In this document: positions 47,244 to 56,789 of the stretch, piece after piece
How the letters are laid out: every line of letters starts with the position of its first letter
How positions within the stretch are numbered: the first letter of the stretch is position 1
Source: Yamadazyma tenuis
Lineage: Eukaryota; Ascomycota; Pichiomycetes; Serinales; Debaryomycetaceae
Reading direction: 5' to 3'
DNA length: 64,000 nucleotides
Assembly: GCF_029203305.1 (NCBI RefSeq)
Contig: NC_089462.1
Location: forward strand, 992,001 to 1,056,000
Notes under the pieces: generated by a model
Seen by the model: only the letters and a program-made list of their open reading frames with translations
What the model was told of the DNA's origin: nothing
The model's database searches: none
Position numbers and translations under genes: made by a program

Positions 47244-49871
47244 ATGAAAACCAGTGATCCTGTTGACAAAGACCTACGTAATAGGTCCAATTCCTCATTG
47301 ACTACGAGGCTTCGAAATCGATCTCGATCAAATTCCTTAAAGCCTTCGTATGATGAATCCGGTAGACCCATTCTTACGGAGCTTTCGCTTCCCGTACAAA
47401 CCCATACCAAAAATTCTATTCATAAAGACACACGTCCAAATAGTCAACAATTCTTGTCTGTGAAAGTTGATTGGCCACATCTGCCCACAGATAACACTGC
47501 AGAGTCAATCATAGATCAGGAAATCAAACCTATTAATTCTAATAGGAGTAAGTCACCAGAAGATTCAGGGCTTTTCTCGTCGATATTGAATATTGCCCAC
47601 AACACCGCAAACCTCATCACCCACAAAGATAAACTGCGGAGCACTGAAATGCACTCTCATGTGAGCCCGGTCCAAGCAAGTGGTGAAGAGACTGACAACT
47701 TTTCGTCCTTTAGTAAGAAGTTGGATGCCTTGATCAATGACCAGGAAGATAGTATAGAAGAGTCCAAAAGCATTAACAATATGACCGTTTCCGTGAACGT
47801 AAATGGTACCGACCATAGTACAACTCCAGGACTTGCTTCTCAATTATCACCTAATAGTATCCATTTTGCTTCCATAAGAGAAAGTCCGTTAAGCACGTTG
47901 GGTAACGGCAACTTATCTTTGAATGATTTCAAGAACTCCAAAAAGGACACCTTGGTTAATACCGTTTCACGTGTAAGTGATAAGGACAAGACTAAGGATA
48001 GGGATTTCAAAGGAAGACGTACAAGTGCTACAGTGGCTAGTGATACAGAATCGTTCTCTGCTATTCATGATAATGAAAAGCTTAAAAGAGCCAGTAAAAA
48101 ACGGAATAAGGAGTTTCATCAAATCTTCAATAAGCTTCCCAAATCGGATAGGTTGATTGATGACTTTTCATGTGCTTTATCGAGAGATATCTTGGTTCAA
48201 GGAAGAATGTATTTGAGTGAGCATTACATTTGTTTCAAATCCAACATTTTAGGATGGGTTACTAATCTATTAATTCCACTTCAAGAGGTAATACAAATTG
48301 AGAAACGTTCTACCGCTGTGTTGTTCCCCAATGGTATGATCATTAAGACTTTGCATCAAAAATACACTTTTGCAACTTTCCTTTCCAGAGATACTTCGTT
48401 TGATCTTTTGACCCGCGTATGGCACCGAGTGTTGTTAGATAAAGAAGAAGGTAAGGTCATCAACAATGATTACACCAGTAGTGTCGAAAGTGATGTGAGT
48501 GATTTCAGTGAGGGTGATGATTCAGAAGATGATGTGGATCGCAGCAACCTTGAACTGGACAATGATGAAGTGGCTCGAAGGGGTTCTCTTTCACGAAAGG
48601 GTTCCCTTTCACAAAATGGCAATGTTACAGTGGAACCTCTGCTTGGCGAAGATAGTGAAGACGATACCATATCAAGTGGGGAACACTTGGAAAGTCTGAC
48701 CAATTATAGTGAAGAAGAAGAAAATGCAGAAAATGACACTCCTAATGAGTCTTCTGGAAAGACTTTCAAAGGATTACCTCTAGTTGGGCCTTCAACTCAT
48801 AGTCCAACTAGTAATGAGTATGTAAAAGGGGGAGGTGATACTTTCATTATTGAGGACGAATTCAAAGCACCTTTGGGGGTTGTTTTTAATTTGTTATTTG
48901 GAAAAGATAGCTCTTACTATATTCAGGTATTGAAAAACCAGAATAATATTGATATCCAAGATGATAAGATCACAGGACTTTCCAAGCAAGGTGACGCTAG
49001 AGACTATAAGTATGTCAAACCTTTAAAAGGGGCAATTGGACCCAAACAAACAACATGTCTTATCACTGATAAGATTCTCGAGTATAATCTAGAAAAGTTT
49101 ATTTTGGTTGAACAGGCCACTTCAACTCCCGATGTGCCAAGTGGAAATGCCTTCAAAATCCGTACCAGAATCTACTTAAATTGGGGCGCAAATAATAGCA
49201 CCAAGATATATGTCATCACCAACATTGAATGGACAGGTAAGTCATGGATCAAGGGCCCAATTGAAAAAGGTAGTATAGACGGACAGAAAGAGTCAATGAA
49301 GATATTGGTAGACTCTGTCAATAGCTTCATCAAGAATGGCGGCAGTGGTGGCAAAGAAAGCCCTTCGAAGAAGAGATCCAGGAAGAAATCATTGCAGGCA
49401 GAAACCAAAGAACTCAACCAAGAGTCAGCACCAGCTCCAAAAAATACCACATTCTCAGAAAAGTTTACTGATTTGGTGGAAATAGTGGGGTCAGCCGTTC
49501 CAATTCCAGGGTTGCCATCTCTCATAACTGGATACATTATCCTATTTTGCACAATGTTCTTATTCATCCAGGTTTACAACAAGATTCTTATGCCTAAACC
49601 CCTCCATATTGTTGAAAACTCTATCCTATTCAACAACGAGAAATTCTACCTCATTCCAAGTGTAGACAATCAGTTGAATAATGAAGCCGCCATTAAAAAT
49701 AGCGAAGTCAATCTCTGGAAGTGGATATATGAAAAGAGTGGTCAAAAGGTTGACAATGTCGTACAACATCAACAAGATACCATTCGGGCATACAAACGTC
49801 AAGAGCTACAGGAAATTGTTTCGTTGGCTCAAATGAATATAGATGAACTTACCAATTTACTAAACGAATAA
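47244..49871 (+). CDS. Lam-family ER sterol-transfer protein (GRAM + VASt)
   Basis: An 875-residue protein of the Ltc/Lam family that moves sterol between the plasma membrane and ER at contact sites. A Ser-rich N-terminal region is followed by a GRAM domain at about 290-395 (FHQIFNKLPKSDRLIDDFSC onward), an acidic Ser-rich linker, one VASt (StART-like) domain at about 533-695, a Lys-rich segment, one membrane anchor at about 759-777, and a short lumenal tail. Position, two genes from IRE1 and next to SAE3, matches S. cerevisiae LAM4 (YHR080C), but Lam4 has two VASt domains and this protein has one. Confidence 0.88.
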   Translation: MKTSDPVDKDLRNRSNSSLTTRLRNRSRSNSLKPSYDESGRPILTELSLPVQTHTKNSIHKDTRPNSQQFLSVKVDWPHLPTDNTAESIIDQEIKPINSNRSKSPEDSGLFSSILNIAHNTANLITHKDKLRSTEMHSHVSPVQASGEETDNFSSFSKKLDALINDQEDSIEESKSINNMTVSVNVNGTDHSTTPGLASQLSPNSIHFASIRESPLSTLGNGNLSLNDFKNSKKDTLVNTVSRVSDKDKTKDRDFKGRRTSATVASDTESFSAIHDNEKLKRASKKRNKEFHQIFNKLPKSDRLIDDFSCALSRDILVQGRMYLSEHYICFKSNILGWVTNLLIPLQEVIQIEKRSTAVLFPNGMIIKTLHQKYTFATFLSRDTSFDLLTRVWHRVLLDKEEGKVINNDYTSSVESDVSDFSEGDDSEDDVDRSNLELDNDEVARRGSLSRKGSLSQNGNVTVEPLLGEDSEDDTISSGEHLESLTNYSEEEENAENDTPNESSGKTFKGLPLVGPSTHSPTSNEYVKGGGDTFIIEDEFKAPLGVVFNLLFGKDSSYYIQVLKNQNNIDIQDDKITGLSKQGDARDYKYVKPLKGAIGPKQTTCLITDKILEYNLEKFILVEQATSTPDVPSGNAFKIRTRIYLNWGANNSTKIYVITNIEWTGKSWIKGPIEKGSIDGQKESMKILVDSVNSFIKNGGSGGKESPSKKRSRKKSLQAETKELNQESAPAPKNTTFSEKFTDLVEIVGSAVPIPGLPSLITGYIILFCTMFLFIQVYNKILMPKPLHIVENSILFNNEKFYLIPSVDNQLNNEAAIKNSEVNLWKWIYEKSGQKVDNVVQHQQDTIRAYKRQELQEIVSLAQMNIDELTNLLNE

Positions 49872-50155
49872 ATATTCAAGCACTCGTGGAATAATTTTCA
49901 GTAGATAAAAGTCAAAGGTACTTTGCAACCGCACCTGCATTATTTTGAACTCTGAAACAAATTTGCAAAAGCTACGATTTTTAGAATTTCGGTTATCCTT
50001 TAAGTTTGCTTTATCATAATATCTTTTTCTACTTTCACTATCACCTTTGGTTGATACCTATCTTGATCATTCCCAGGTGACCTCGTTACTCCTATCAGCA
50101 ACAACAATCCTTTCGCGTATACTGATTGCTTATTGCAATTGGTCAATTCGACAGT

Positions 50156-50542
50156 ATGTTTAACGCAGCAGCTAATCCACCACAATGCCTGGCTGAAGCT
50201 GTTAATATTCGGCAGAAGGGTCCCGTTCTGATGCTCTCCAAAGATCACCGGGATCTATTGAATCACCATGATGATGATGCAGTCCTCCTTAAAGAGCAGA
50301 AGCTAGAGGATATCAAAAATCAATGTTCTCAGTTAATTAGTGAATTGGACACAGACAAAGACCCCAAAGCCATCATCAGAAAACATATCACCAAGCTAAA
50401 AGACTATAACGATCTTCAAGACATCGCATTGAGTCTTGTAACAATGATTGCAGACCACCATCACCTTAGGACAATCGATATTCTCCAGGAAATGAATAGT
50501 GAGTCAACCGGGGAAATGAATAGGGAACCAACCGGTGATTAA
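50156..50542 (+). CDS. SAE3: Swi5/Sae3-family recombination mediator
   Basis: A 128-residue protein. Residues about 60-110 (IRKHITKLKDYNDLQDIALSL...MIADHHH) match the Swi5/Sae3 signature (HI..L..YN..KD). In yeast meiosis Sae3 with Mei5 loads Dmc1 on single-stranded DNA. Location confirms it: S. cerevisiae SAE3 (YHR079C-A) lies between IRE1 and LAM4, exactly as here. The first ATG is at 50,156. The last 17 codons are a tandem 8-residue repeat (EMNSESTG, EMNREPTG) that extends past the usual end of the fold. Whether introns occur cannot be told; none is needed. Confidence 0.8.
   Translation: MFNAAANPPQCLAEAVNIRQKGPVLMLSKDHRDLLNHHDDDAVLLKEQKLEDIKNQCSQLISELDTDKDPKAIIRKHITKLKDYNDLQDIALSLVTMIADHHHLRTIDILQEMNSESTGEMNREPTGD
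50489..50536 (+). repeat. 24-bp tandem duplication at the SAE3 C-terminus
   Basis: Two 24-base copies (50,489-50,512 and 50,513-50,536), differing at a few bases, encode the paired 8-residue units. Confidence 0.85.
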
Positions 50543-51022
50543 GGATTGAGTTTCTGAGGGGGGGGGGAAGCGAAAGATCATTAAGTTCAATATGTATTAT
50601 ATCTACGGCACAGTAAACAATCGTTCATTTTTATCTTAAATACGCTTGAAGTTACCACATTCTTTTAGCCAAATATTTCTGCGCAAGGTAATAAAATGCA
50701 TTTGAAAGGGATAATCACCCACAGAAAAGGAAAACTAAAACCTCGCATCTCTTGAAAAATTTTAGTCAACTTGACATTCAGGGTACTGTCAGACGTTTCT
50801 TCTCTCCGAGTGGTTATTGTTGGGTTAGGTCATAATTAGCGTCAATCTGGGATAGATAGGCGCTTAAGTTATACTTTCAAGGAAATTTATTGGATATTGT
50901 TTACTTCATCCCCCTTTTTACCGTTTTCATCTTTAAAGGTTTTTGTTTTTCGGGCGTTCTTCCTACAGGTTCATTGCAGGTCAATTTACTTTAACTATCA
51001 ATTAAATGGGTAGTAGAACAAC
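50543..51022 (+). promoter_or_regulatory. SAE3 3' region and IRE1 promoter
   Basis: A 480-base interval. A run of ten G (50,558-50,567) lies 16 bases after the SAE3 stop codon. The rest is AT-rich promoter with T-rich blocks near 50,930. A short upstream frame at 51,006-51,026 is listed separately. Confidence 0.4.
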
Positions 51023-51026
51023 ATGA
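51006..51026 (+). promoter_or_regulatory. Six-codon upstream frame overlapping the IRE1 start
   Basis: ATG at 51,006 opens a six-codon frame (M-G-S-R-T-T) whose TGA stop (51,024-51,026) overlaps the IRE1 start codon as ATGA. If it is in the transcript it would compete with or couple to IRE1 initiation. Confidence 0.5.
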
Positions 51027-54000
51027 ATCCGTGGATAGCATTGTTAATACTCAACTTCTGGGGTCTACTATGCGTGGTAAACGCTAAACCAAGCTACACA
51101 AAGAGTTATGACCCTCGTATCGTAACCGATCACGAATATGAAGCAAATATATTTCCAATAGATTTAAGATCCCTAAGGGATTACAGTCTTTCAGATTATT
51201 TACTCATCAGTGACATAGATGGCAACTTGCATAACATAGATAGGAATACCGGTAACCTTCTATGGACCCTTCCATTTGATGAACCCTTGATCAAAATTGA
51301 AACTAATGGTTCTCATTCTAATGCCGACACCAATATTCTATGGTTCGTAGAGCCATATAATGACGGGTCACTCTATTATTTTACTCCTGAATATGGACTC
51401 AACAAATTACCGGCAAGCATCAAAGAGTTGGTACTCCAAAGTCCGTTCTTCTTATCGGGTGATGATAAGATTTATACGGGTACCCGAAAAACATCTCTTT
51501 ATACCATCAATGTCCACACGGGCGAATTAATGGGTCAATATGGAGACAGTGAAGATAGCGGACCAAAGCCAACCACCGCCTACGAATATGGTCAAGACGA
51601 CGTCGATTGCATTATGATAGGAAAAACCGTCTATGAGCTCACTATCCATTCTCAGTCTAATTCAAATGTAGTATGGTATGTCACATACACACAATGGGGG
51701 CCAAATAATATCGACAATGACTTGATCCTACAGAACCAGAAATCAATGGACAAGTTATATTTCACTCCATTCCATGATAGGTCACTTTTGGCCATAAACC
51801 AGGATTTAGGAACCCCAATATGGATAAGCAAACTTCCGCTGTTGACCGTCAATGTCTTTGATATATTCAACAATCCCAAGTCCAAGAACGATTTCGTCAC
51901 TCTTCCTCATCCATTGAAAGTGTTGAACAATTTGCAGGTGAACCATGATGATACTATCAACGACGATTTGTGCTTCATCAACAGGACTGCAAACTCCAAA
52001 CAGTGGTTTGCCATGAGCTTTGAAAACTACCCAACCTTGATAAAGTCTGCACCCATTGCACACTATCAAATGTCCTTGTTCAAAGCGGACAATGACATTC
52101 GTGACTTGCAAGATTTATACCATTTGAGGTATCTTGATGTGAGTGACAACGCTAATGACCAATTTATCAATGGAATTCACAAATTTCATCACTTGAATGC
52201 TGACACAATGTACCAGCCAGTTTCTAAGTTCAAGGATATTTTGGTTGATTATGGTATTGATGATGGGACCACTATCTACGGTTTACCTGAGACTGACACG
52301 CAAGGATTGGTAGTTCACAGGACTACTACAAATCTTCCATTTGCCAACATCATAGAGGGAATTAGGTTTCATACTGCCTCGAAAGTGGATGGTAAGCTGT
52401 TTCCAACTTCTCATAAAGAACAGAACATGTTTGCCATAGATCAGCCTGAACAGTTGGAGTATTTGCCTGGTCCAAATTCTGAAGAGTACCATCCATATAA
52501 GGTTCAACACACACGACCTTCACTTTTCAGGAGAATAATTGAAGACATAGCTGTACTCCTTTCACTACTTGCAGTATTCGTTTTGGGTGTCAGGATAATG
52601 CGTAGAGTATTCAGCAATTGGAAAATTGAATTTGTTGTCAATATTGATAATATCAATGGATTGGCTGGGAATGCAACCGAAGAAGGAGAATTGGATCCAA
52701 AACTCCCACCTTCGGGAGAAAAAGTCACTGACAATCTTAACGAGGGCAAAAAGGATGGCATCGTTCTGAAGGAGAACGGAGTTACTGATTCGGGTTCTGC
52801 AGATTCTTCTGAAATGCAGAGGTTGACTCTAGTTGATCCAATAAAAGCTGAGGATATTGAAGAATTAGCAAAGAAGAGACAACGGAAGAGAGGAAGTCGT
52901 GGTGGAAAGAGAGGGAACAAGTCGAAGAAACCCGAGGACAATGATGAGCTTGACGAACTTGTGTTTTCTGAAACTGAAGAAGTAATAAGTACGAAGAGTT
53001 TGGTCAAAATGGGCAATTTGATTAACAAAGCCACTAATAAAAAGCTTCAAATTGAAAATGATTTAATCATTTCAGACAAAATTCTTGGTTACGGGTCTCA
53101 TGGTACGGTGGTGTTTCAAGGTACGTTTGAGAATAGACCAGTGGCTGTAAAGAGAATGCTATTGGATTTCTATGATGTTGCCAACCACGAAGTTTCTTTG
53201 CTACAGCAAAGTGATGACCATCCCAATGTTATCAGATACTTTTGTTCTCAGAGTTCTGTCAGTGAAAAGTTTCTTTATATTGCCTTAGAGCTCTGTCGAG
53301 GATCATTAGATGACTTAATCGAAAGACCCAAAATAAGTGCAAACTTTACTCATTTGAAAAACTTGACTTTGAACTACTCTGATTTGTTGTATCAATTAAC
53401 CAATGGCTTAAACTACTTGCACAACTTGAAAATTGTTCACAGAGATCTCAAACCCCAAAATATTTTGATAGGGGAGGTCAAAAACAAGAATAATGGTAAG
53501 GAGCAAGACAACTCAGATTCCAATTTCAGACTATTGATTTCAGACTTCGGGTTGTGTAAGAGACTTGACAACGACCAGAGCTCGTTTAGGGCCACTACTC
53601 AAAATGCTGCTTCAGGTACGTCTGGCTGGAGAGCTCCAGAGTTACTCTTGAATCATGATTTATTGGAAATATCACCTGATACTATTTCTTCTATTGGGTC
53701 AAACAGCCCTTCCAACAACAACAATAGTAACTCCACAGGAGGTATTAAACGATTAACGAAAGCAATCGACATTTTTTCGTTGGGTTGTATTTTTTTCTAT
53801 ATCATGACGAAAGGAAACCATCCTTTTGGTGACCGGTATATGAGGGATGGTAACATCGTTAAAGGGATTTATAGTCTCTCATTGTTGGATGACTGTAAGG
53901 ACAGGTACGAACTGAAACATTTGATAGCTTCCATGATTGACCAAAACCCTGACAAAAGACCCAATACGCGTGATATTATGAAGCACCCATTCTTCTGGTC

Positions 54001-54394
54001 TAAGGGTAAGAAGTTAGAATTTCTCTTGAAAGTCAGCGACAGATTTGAGATAGAGAAAAGAGACCCGCCTAGTCCATTATTACTCGAATTGGAGAAAGCC
54101 TCTCGTAGGATTACTGGCGGTAATTGGCATGTTAAGTTCAATGACGAATTTATGAGCAACCTTGGAAAGTATAGGAAGTACCAACCCGAGAAGCTAATGG
54201 ATCTTTTAAGAGCCCTTAGAAACAAATATCATCATTTCAACGATATGCCCTTGACTTTGCAGAAGAAGATGAGTCCTTTACCAAATGGATTCTATGATTA
54301 TTTCAATTCTAGATTCCCGAACTTGGTAATGGAGGTTTACTTCGTTGTGGAAAGAAACTTGAAGAAAGAACATATTTTTGAAGAATACTACTAA
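51023..54394 (+). CDS. IRE1: ER stress sensor kinase/RNase Ire1
   Basis: A 1,123-residue type I ER membrane protein that senses unfolded protein and, in yeast, splices HAC1-type mRNA. A signal peptide spans about 1-21, the lumenal beta-propeller-like domain about 30-500, and the membrane segment about 507-523. A basic linker (KKRQRKRGSRGGKRGNKSKK) lies before the kinase domain (about 684-980, with GYGSHGTVVFQG, HRDLKPQN at 806-813, DFG from 841). The KEN RNase domain (about 985-1,115) includes DLLRALRNKYHHFND. All domains are complete. Length matches S. cerevisiae Ire1 (1,115). LAM4-SAE3-IRE1-LRP1 order follows YHR079-YHR081. Confidence 0.96.
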   Translation: MNPWIALLILNFWGLLCVVNAKPSYTKSYDPRIVTDHEYEANIFPIDLRSLRDYSLSDYLLISDIDGNLHNIDRNTGNLLWTLPFDEPLIKIETNGSHSNADTNILWFVEPYNDGSLYYFTPEYGLNKLPASIKELVLQSPFFLSGDDKIYTGTRKTSLYTINVHTGELMGQYGDSEDSGPKPTTAYEYGQDDVDCIMIGKTVYELTIHSQSNSNVVWYVTYTQWGPNNIDNDLILQNQKSMDKLYFTPFHDRSLLAINQDLGTPIWISKLPLLTVNVFDIFNNPKSKNDFVTLPHPLKVLNNLQVNHDDTINDDLCFINRTANSKQWFAMSFENYPTLIKSAPIAHYQMSLFKADNDIRDLQDLYHLRYLDVSDNANDQFINGIHKFHHLNADTMYQPVSKFKDILVDYGIDDGTTIYGLPETDTQGLVVHRTTTNLPFANIIEGIRFHTASKVDGKLFPTSHKEQNMFAIDQPEQLEYLPGPNSEEYHPYKVQHTRPSLFRRIIEDIAVLLSLLAVFVLGVRIMRRVFSNWKIEFVVNIDNINGLAGNATEEGELDPKLPPSGEKVTDNLNEGKKDGIVLKENGVTDSGSADSSEMQRLTLVDPIKAEDIEELAKKRQRKRGSRGGKRGNKSKKPEDNDELDELVFSETEEVISTKSLVKMGNLINKATNKKLQIENDLIISDKILGYGSHGTVVFQGTFENRPVAVKRMLLDFYDVANHEVSLLQQSDDHPNVIRYFCSQSSVSEKFLYIALELCRGSLDDLIERPKISANFTHLKNLTLNYSDLLYQLTNGLNYLHNLKIVHRDLKPQNILIGEVKNKNNGKEQDNSDSNFRLLISDFGLCKRLDNDQSSFRATTQNAASGTSGWRAPELLLNHDLLEISPDTISSIGSNSPSNNNNSNSTGGIKRLTKAIDIFSLGCIFFYIMTKGNHPFGDRYMRDGNIVKGIYSLSLLDDCKDRYELKHLIASMIDQNPDKRPNTRDIMKHPFFWSKGKKLEFLLKVSDRFEIEKRDPPSPLLLELEKASRRITGGNWHVKFNDEFMSNLGKYRKYQPEKLMDLLRALRNKYHHFNDMPLTLQKKMSPLPNGFYDYFNSRFPNLVMEVYFVVERNLKKEHIFEEYY

Positions 54395-54460
54395 GTATAT
54401 ACTACCCCCTTTATTAATGATGCACATGAATATATAACGTATAAACTTTTTCCTATTCAC

Positions 54461-54916
54461 TCAGTCAGTAAACTTTTTATGAGTGTTCTTGAAGCTATTA
54501 GAGCTTATAGCAGGGCCACTCATGCTTTGTGTTATCGTGTTCCCTGTGACTGATTTATTCCCCAATGTTTGCTGCAAATATTCTTTGGTCTCATCTAAGT
54601 TTTTCTGTTGGCTGGTGTTTTGCAGACTTACTAAGTCTTTGTATCTCTTCATGTACAGTTTAACACGGTCTAACTCCTTCATTACAGGATGGCCAGCGGT
54701 ATCAACTCCCTTGGACCGTAAATAAGCAACAACTATTGATATCAAAACGTATGAATAGCTGTTGTAAATCTCAATTTTTTCAATGGGGGAATCAACATTA
54801 GACACCACTTCATCAAGAGACTTGGTTATTATGGGTTGTAATTTCGTATGCAAGTCATCTATGGAACCATCTAACAGGTCTAAGAATTTCTGGATTTTTA
54901 TTACTTGATCATCCAT
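54461..54916 (-). CDS. LRP1: Exosome cofactor Lrp1/Rrp47
   Basis: A 151-residue C1D/Sas10-family protein. The N-terminal helical domain (about 1-100, FLDLLDGSIDDLHTKLQPIITKS and YSYVLISIVVAYLRSKGVD) binds the N-terminus of Rrp6 and supports nuclear-exosome processing of 5.8S rRNA, snRNA and snoRNA. The tail is shorter and less basic than in S. cerevisiae (184). It is transcribed divergently from RRP17 and sits beside IRE1 as YHR081W does beside YHR079C. Confidence 0.87.
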   Translation of the reverse strand: MDDQVIKIQKFLDLLDGSIDDLHTKLQPIITKSLDEVVSNVDSPIEKIEIYNSYSYVLISIVVAYLRSKGVDTAGHPVMKELDRVKLYMKRYKDLVSLQNTSQQKNLDETKEYLQQTLGNKSVTGNTITQSMSGPAISSNSFKNTHKKFTD

Positions 54917-55071
54917 GTTGCTTTGATATTAGAATGTGTTTTAAGACAAGTGTAAAGATAAAATGTGGAAAAGAAAAATTGCAATATGCTATTAAATGTT
55001 TTGTGAGATGCGATGCTCATCTTGCATCACCAATTTTTTTTGAGCGAAGACATTTCCTAACTTTATCAAAT
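54917..55071. promoter_or_regulatory. Bidirectional LRP1/RRP17 promoter with PAC/RRPE-type motifs
   Basis: A 155-base promoter serving two rRNA-processing genes. It contains CTCATC (55,016-55,021; GATGAG on the minus strand, PAC core), AAAAATT near 54,975 and AATTTTTTTT near 55,032 (RRPE-like). Confidence 0.55.
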
Positions 55072-55884
55072 ATGTCAGGTAGAAGGTCAAATAGAGAAAT
55101 TCTTACCGGGGGTAAGAAGTATATTCAGAAGCAGGGCAAGAAGTTTGGTGTGGATGAAGTTGTTTTCGATAAAGATTCTCGTCAAGATTATTTGACAGGT
55201 TTCCATAAACGAAAAGTCCAGAGACAGAAGAAAGCACAAGTATACATTAAAGAACAGGAAAGATTAGCCAGAATAGAAGAGAGAAAGAGAATACGGGATG
55301 AAAGAAAGCAAGATTTACAAGAACAGTTAACGAAGTTTAATGAAACCGTGAAGGAAATTACTCACTATATGGAATCTGGTGATGAAGAAGAGGATGACAG
55401 CTGGGATGGATTTAAGGATGATCTACTGGTAAACAAAGACAGTGAAAACGGACCAGAAGATAGTGGTGTGGATGATAAAGGCATTGCAAAGGCCAAACCG
55501 GTTCCCCGTGGGATACTAAGACATGAAGAAGTGTATAAGATTGAAGATCCTACGCTGTTTGCCGAAACCGATGCTGTCATAGACGAAGACACTACCGTGA
55601 CAGTTGAGTCAATGGATAATCCGATGATGGCCAGCATTCAGCAGATCAGTTTGGAAGCCAAAGCTAAAGCTAACTTTGTTGATTTAAGTAAAGCTGATGA
55701 AATCCTAGACCAATCGATAAAGAGAGCCCAAAATTACGCTGTGATCACTGGGGCTGCCAAACCATCACACAAGGATAAGGTGAAACGGAAGAAGTTCAGG
55801 TATTTGACTAAAACAGAAAGAAGAGACAACAACTCCAAGCAAAAGTTGAAGAAGCTCAAATCCAGAAAAAGAGCTTTGGATTAA
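55072..55884 (+). CDS. RRP17: rRNA-processing exonuclease Rrp17 (Nop25 family)
   Basis: A 270-residue basic nucleolar protein. The Nop25 N-terminus is strongly conserved (ILTGGKKYIQKQGKKFGVDEV, VFDKDSRQDYLTGFHKRKVQRQKKAQ), followed by a Lys/Glu/Arg-rich coiled-coil and an acidic segment. S. cerevisiae Rrp17 is a 5'-3' exonuclease that trims 5.8S and 25S precursors. The chosen ATG puts ILTGGKKY near the N-terminus as in homologues; an upstream in-frame ATG at 54,934 would add 46 residues from the promoter. ERD1 follows, as in the YDR412-YDR414 order. Confidence 0.92.
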   Translation: MSGRRSNREILTGGKKYIQKQGKKFGVDEVVFDKDSRQDYLTGFHKRKVQRQKKAQVYIKEQERLARIEERKRIRDERKQDLQEQLTKFNETVKEITHYMESGDEEEDDSWDGFKDDLLVNKDSENGPEDSGVDDKGIAKAKPVPRGILRHEEVYKIEDPTLFAETDAVIDEDTTVTVESMDNPMMASIQQISLEAKAKANFVDLSKADEILDQSIKRAQNYAVITGAAKPSHKDKVKRKKFRYLTKTERRDNNSKQKLKKLKSRKRALD

Positions 55885-56789
55885 TACACCTAGAAATCTA
55901 AACTTACTTTCATAATATACAATTGCATAACTACTAAGTATCGCAAGCTTCTCCCGTAGAACTTAGTCCTCTTTGAGGTTATGACTGCTTTCTAGGGTAT
56001 CTATTGGTGCTGAAAAACCCAAAGACGTGTCTAATCCAAAACCACATCTCAGTAGCATATAAGTGGGCCTGGGAAAAATTTTCAAATTATCAACTAGCTA
56101 TCATTCTGGTAATGAGTATGTATACGTTTTAAATTGCTCGATATGGATGTTTACGTGATGACAAGCTGTCGCCCCAGACGGAGGATCCTTTTCAGGACTA
56201 TGACCGATTCGATTTATTAGCCAAACACTGAAAATTCTGAACTTTACAACCAATATCAGCAATACCAAGGTTGATTTTTAAGACGACAATATTAACAATT
56301 GCTTTCTAGATGCTTGTTGACCTCATAATCGCTATCGTGTGTAGTTAATATATGACGTTACGATAACAAGATTTCCGTCATTGGTTTCTCCAACAACACA
56401 TGTTTAATGTCCCTGTTCACCTCTTAAATGGCTAATGATGTTTCCATGCTAATCATGAATACTTCTGATTACAACATACCGTGATCTAATCACAACTGAA
56501 GCCTTCAACAAATGTAGCTTTTTCAGTTTAGCTTACAAACTGTGACGAACTCAATATATGTGTCGTCCATGTATTCTCTCAGTCATACGTTTCTGGATAT
56601 CTCTGGAACGACCACTAGAGCATAACCACTCTAAATTCAGTCTCGGTTACCACTTTTGGGGAGGTCACTATGTGTTGTCCCATTGTGTACCTGAAAGGCT
56701 ATGCAGACAATTGTTTTAGACATCGCGGTCGGACCCAAACAAATTATTGACGGGTTCTTACAACTAAATAGATGAATTAAAAAACCAGT
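55885..56789 (+). other. RRP17-ERD1 interval, no gene recognised
   Basis: About 905 bases, unusually long for this window. All frames are short. A box C/D-like arrangement (GTGATGA at 56,155 and CTGA at 56,228) was considered and not accepted. ERD1 promoter elements must lie in its right part; otherwise I see nothing assignable. Confidence 0.5.

Noticed and set aside
56155..56231. Box C/D snoRNA-like GTGATGA ... CTGA arrangement
   Set aside because: No terminal stem next to the boxes and no recognisable rRNA guide; such short boxes are expected by chance in 900 bases.
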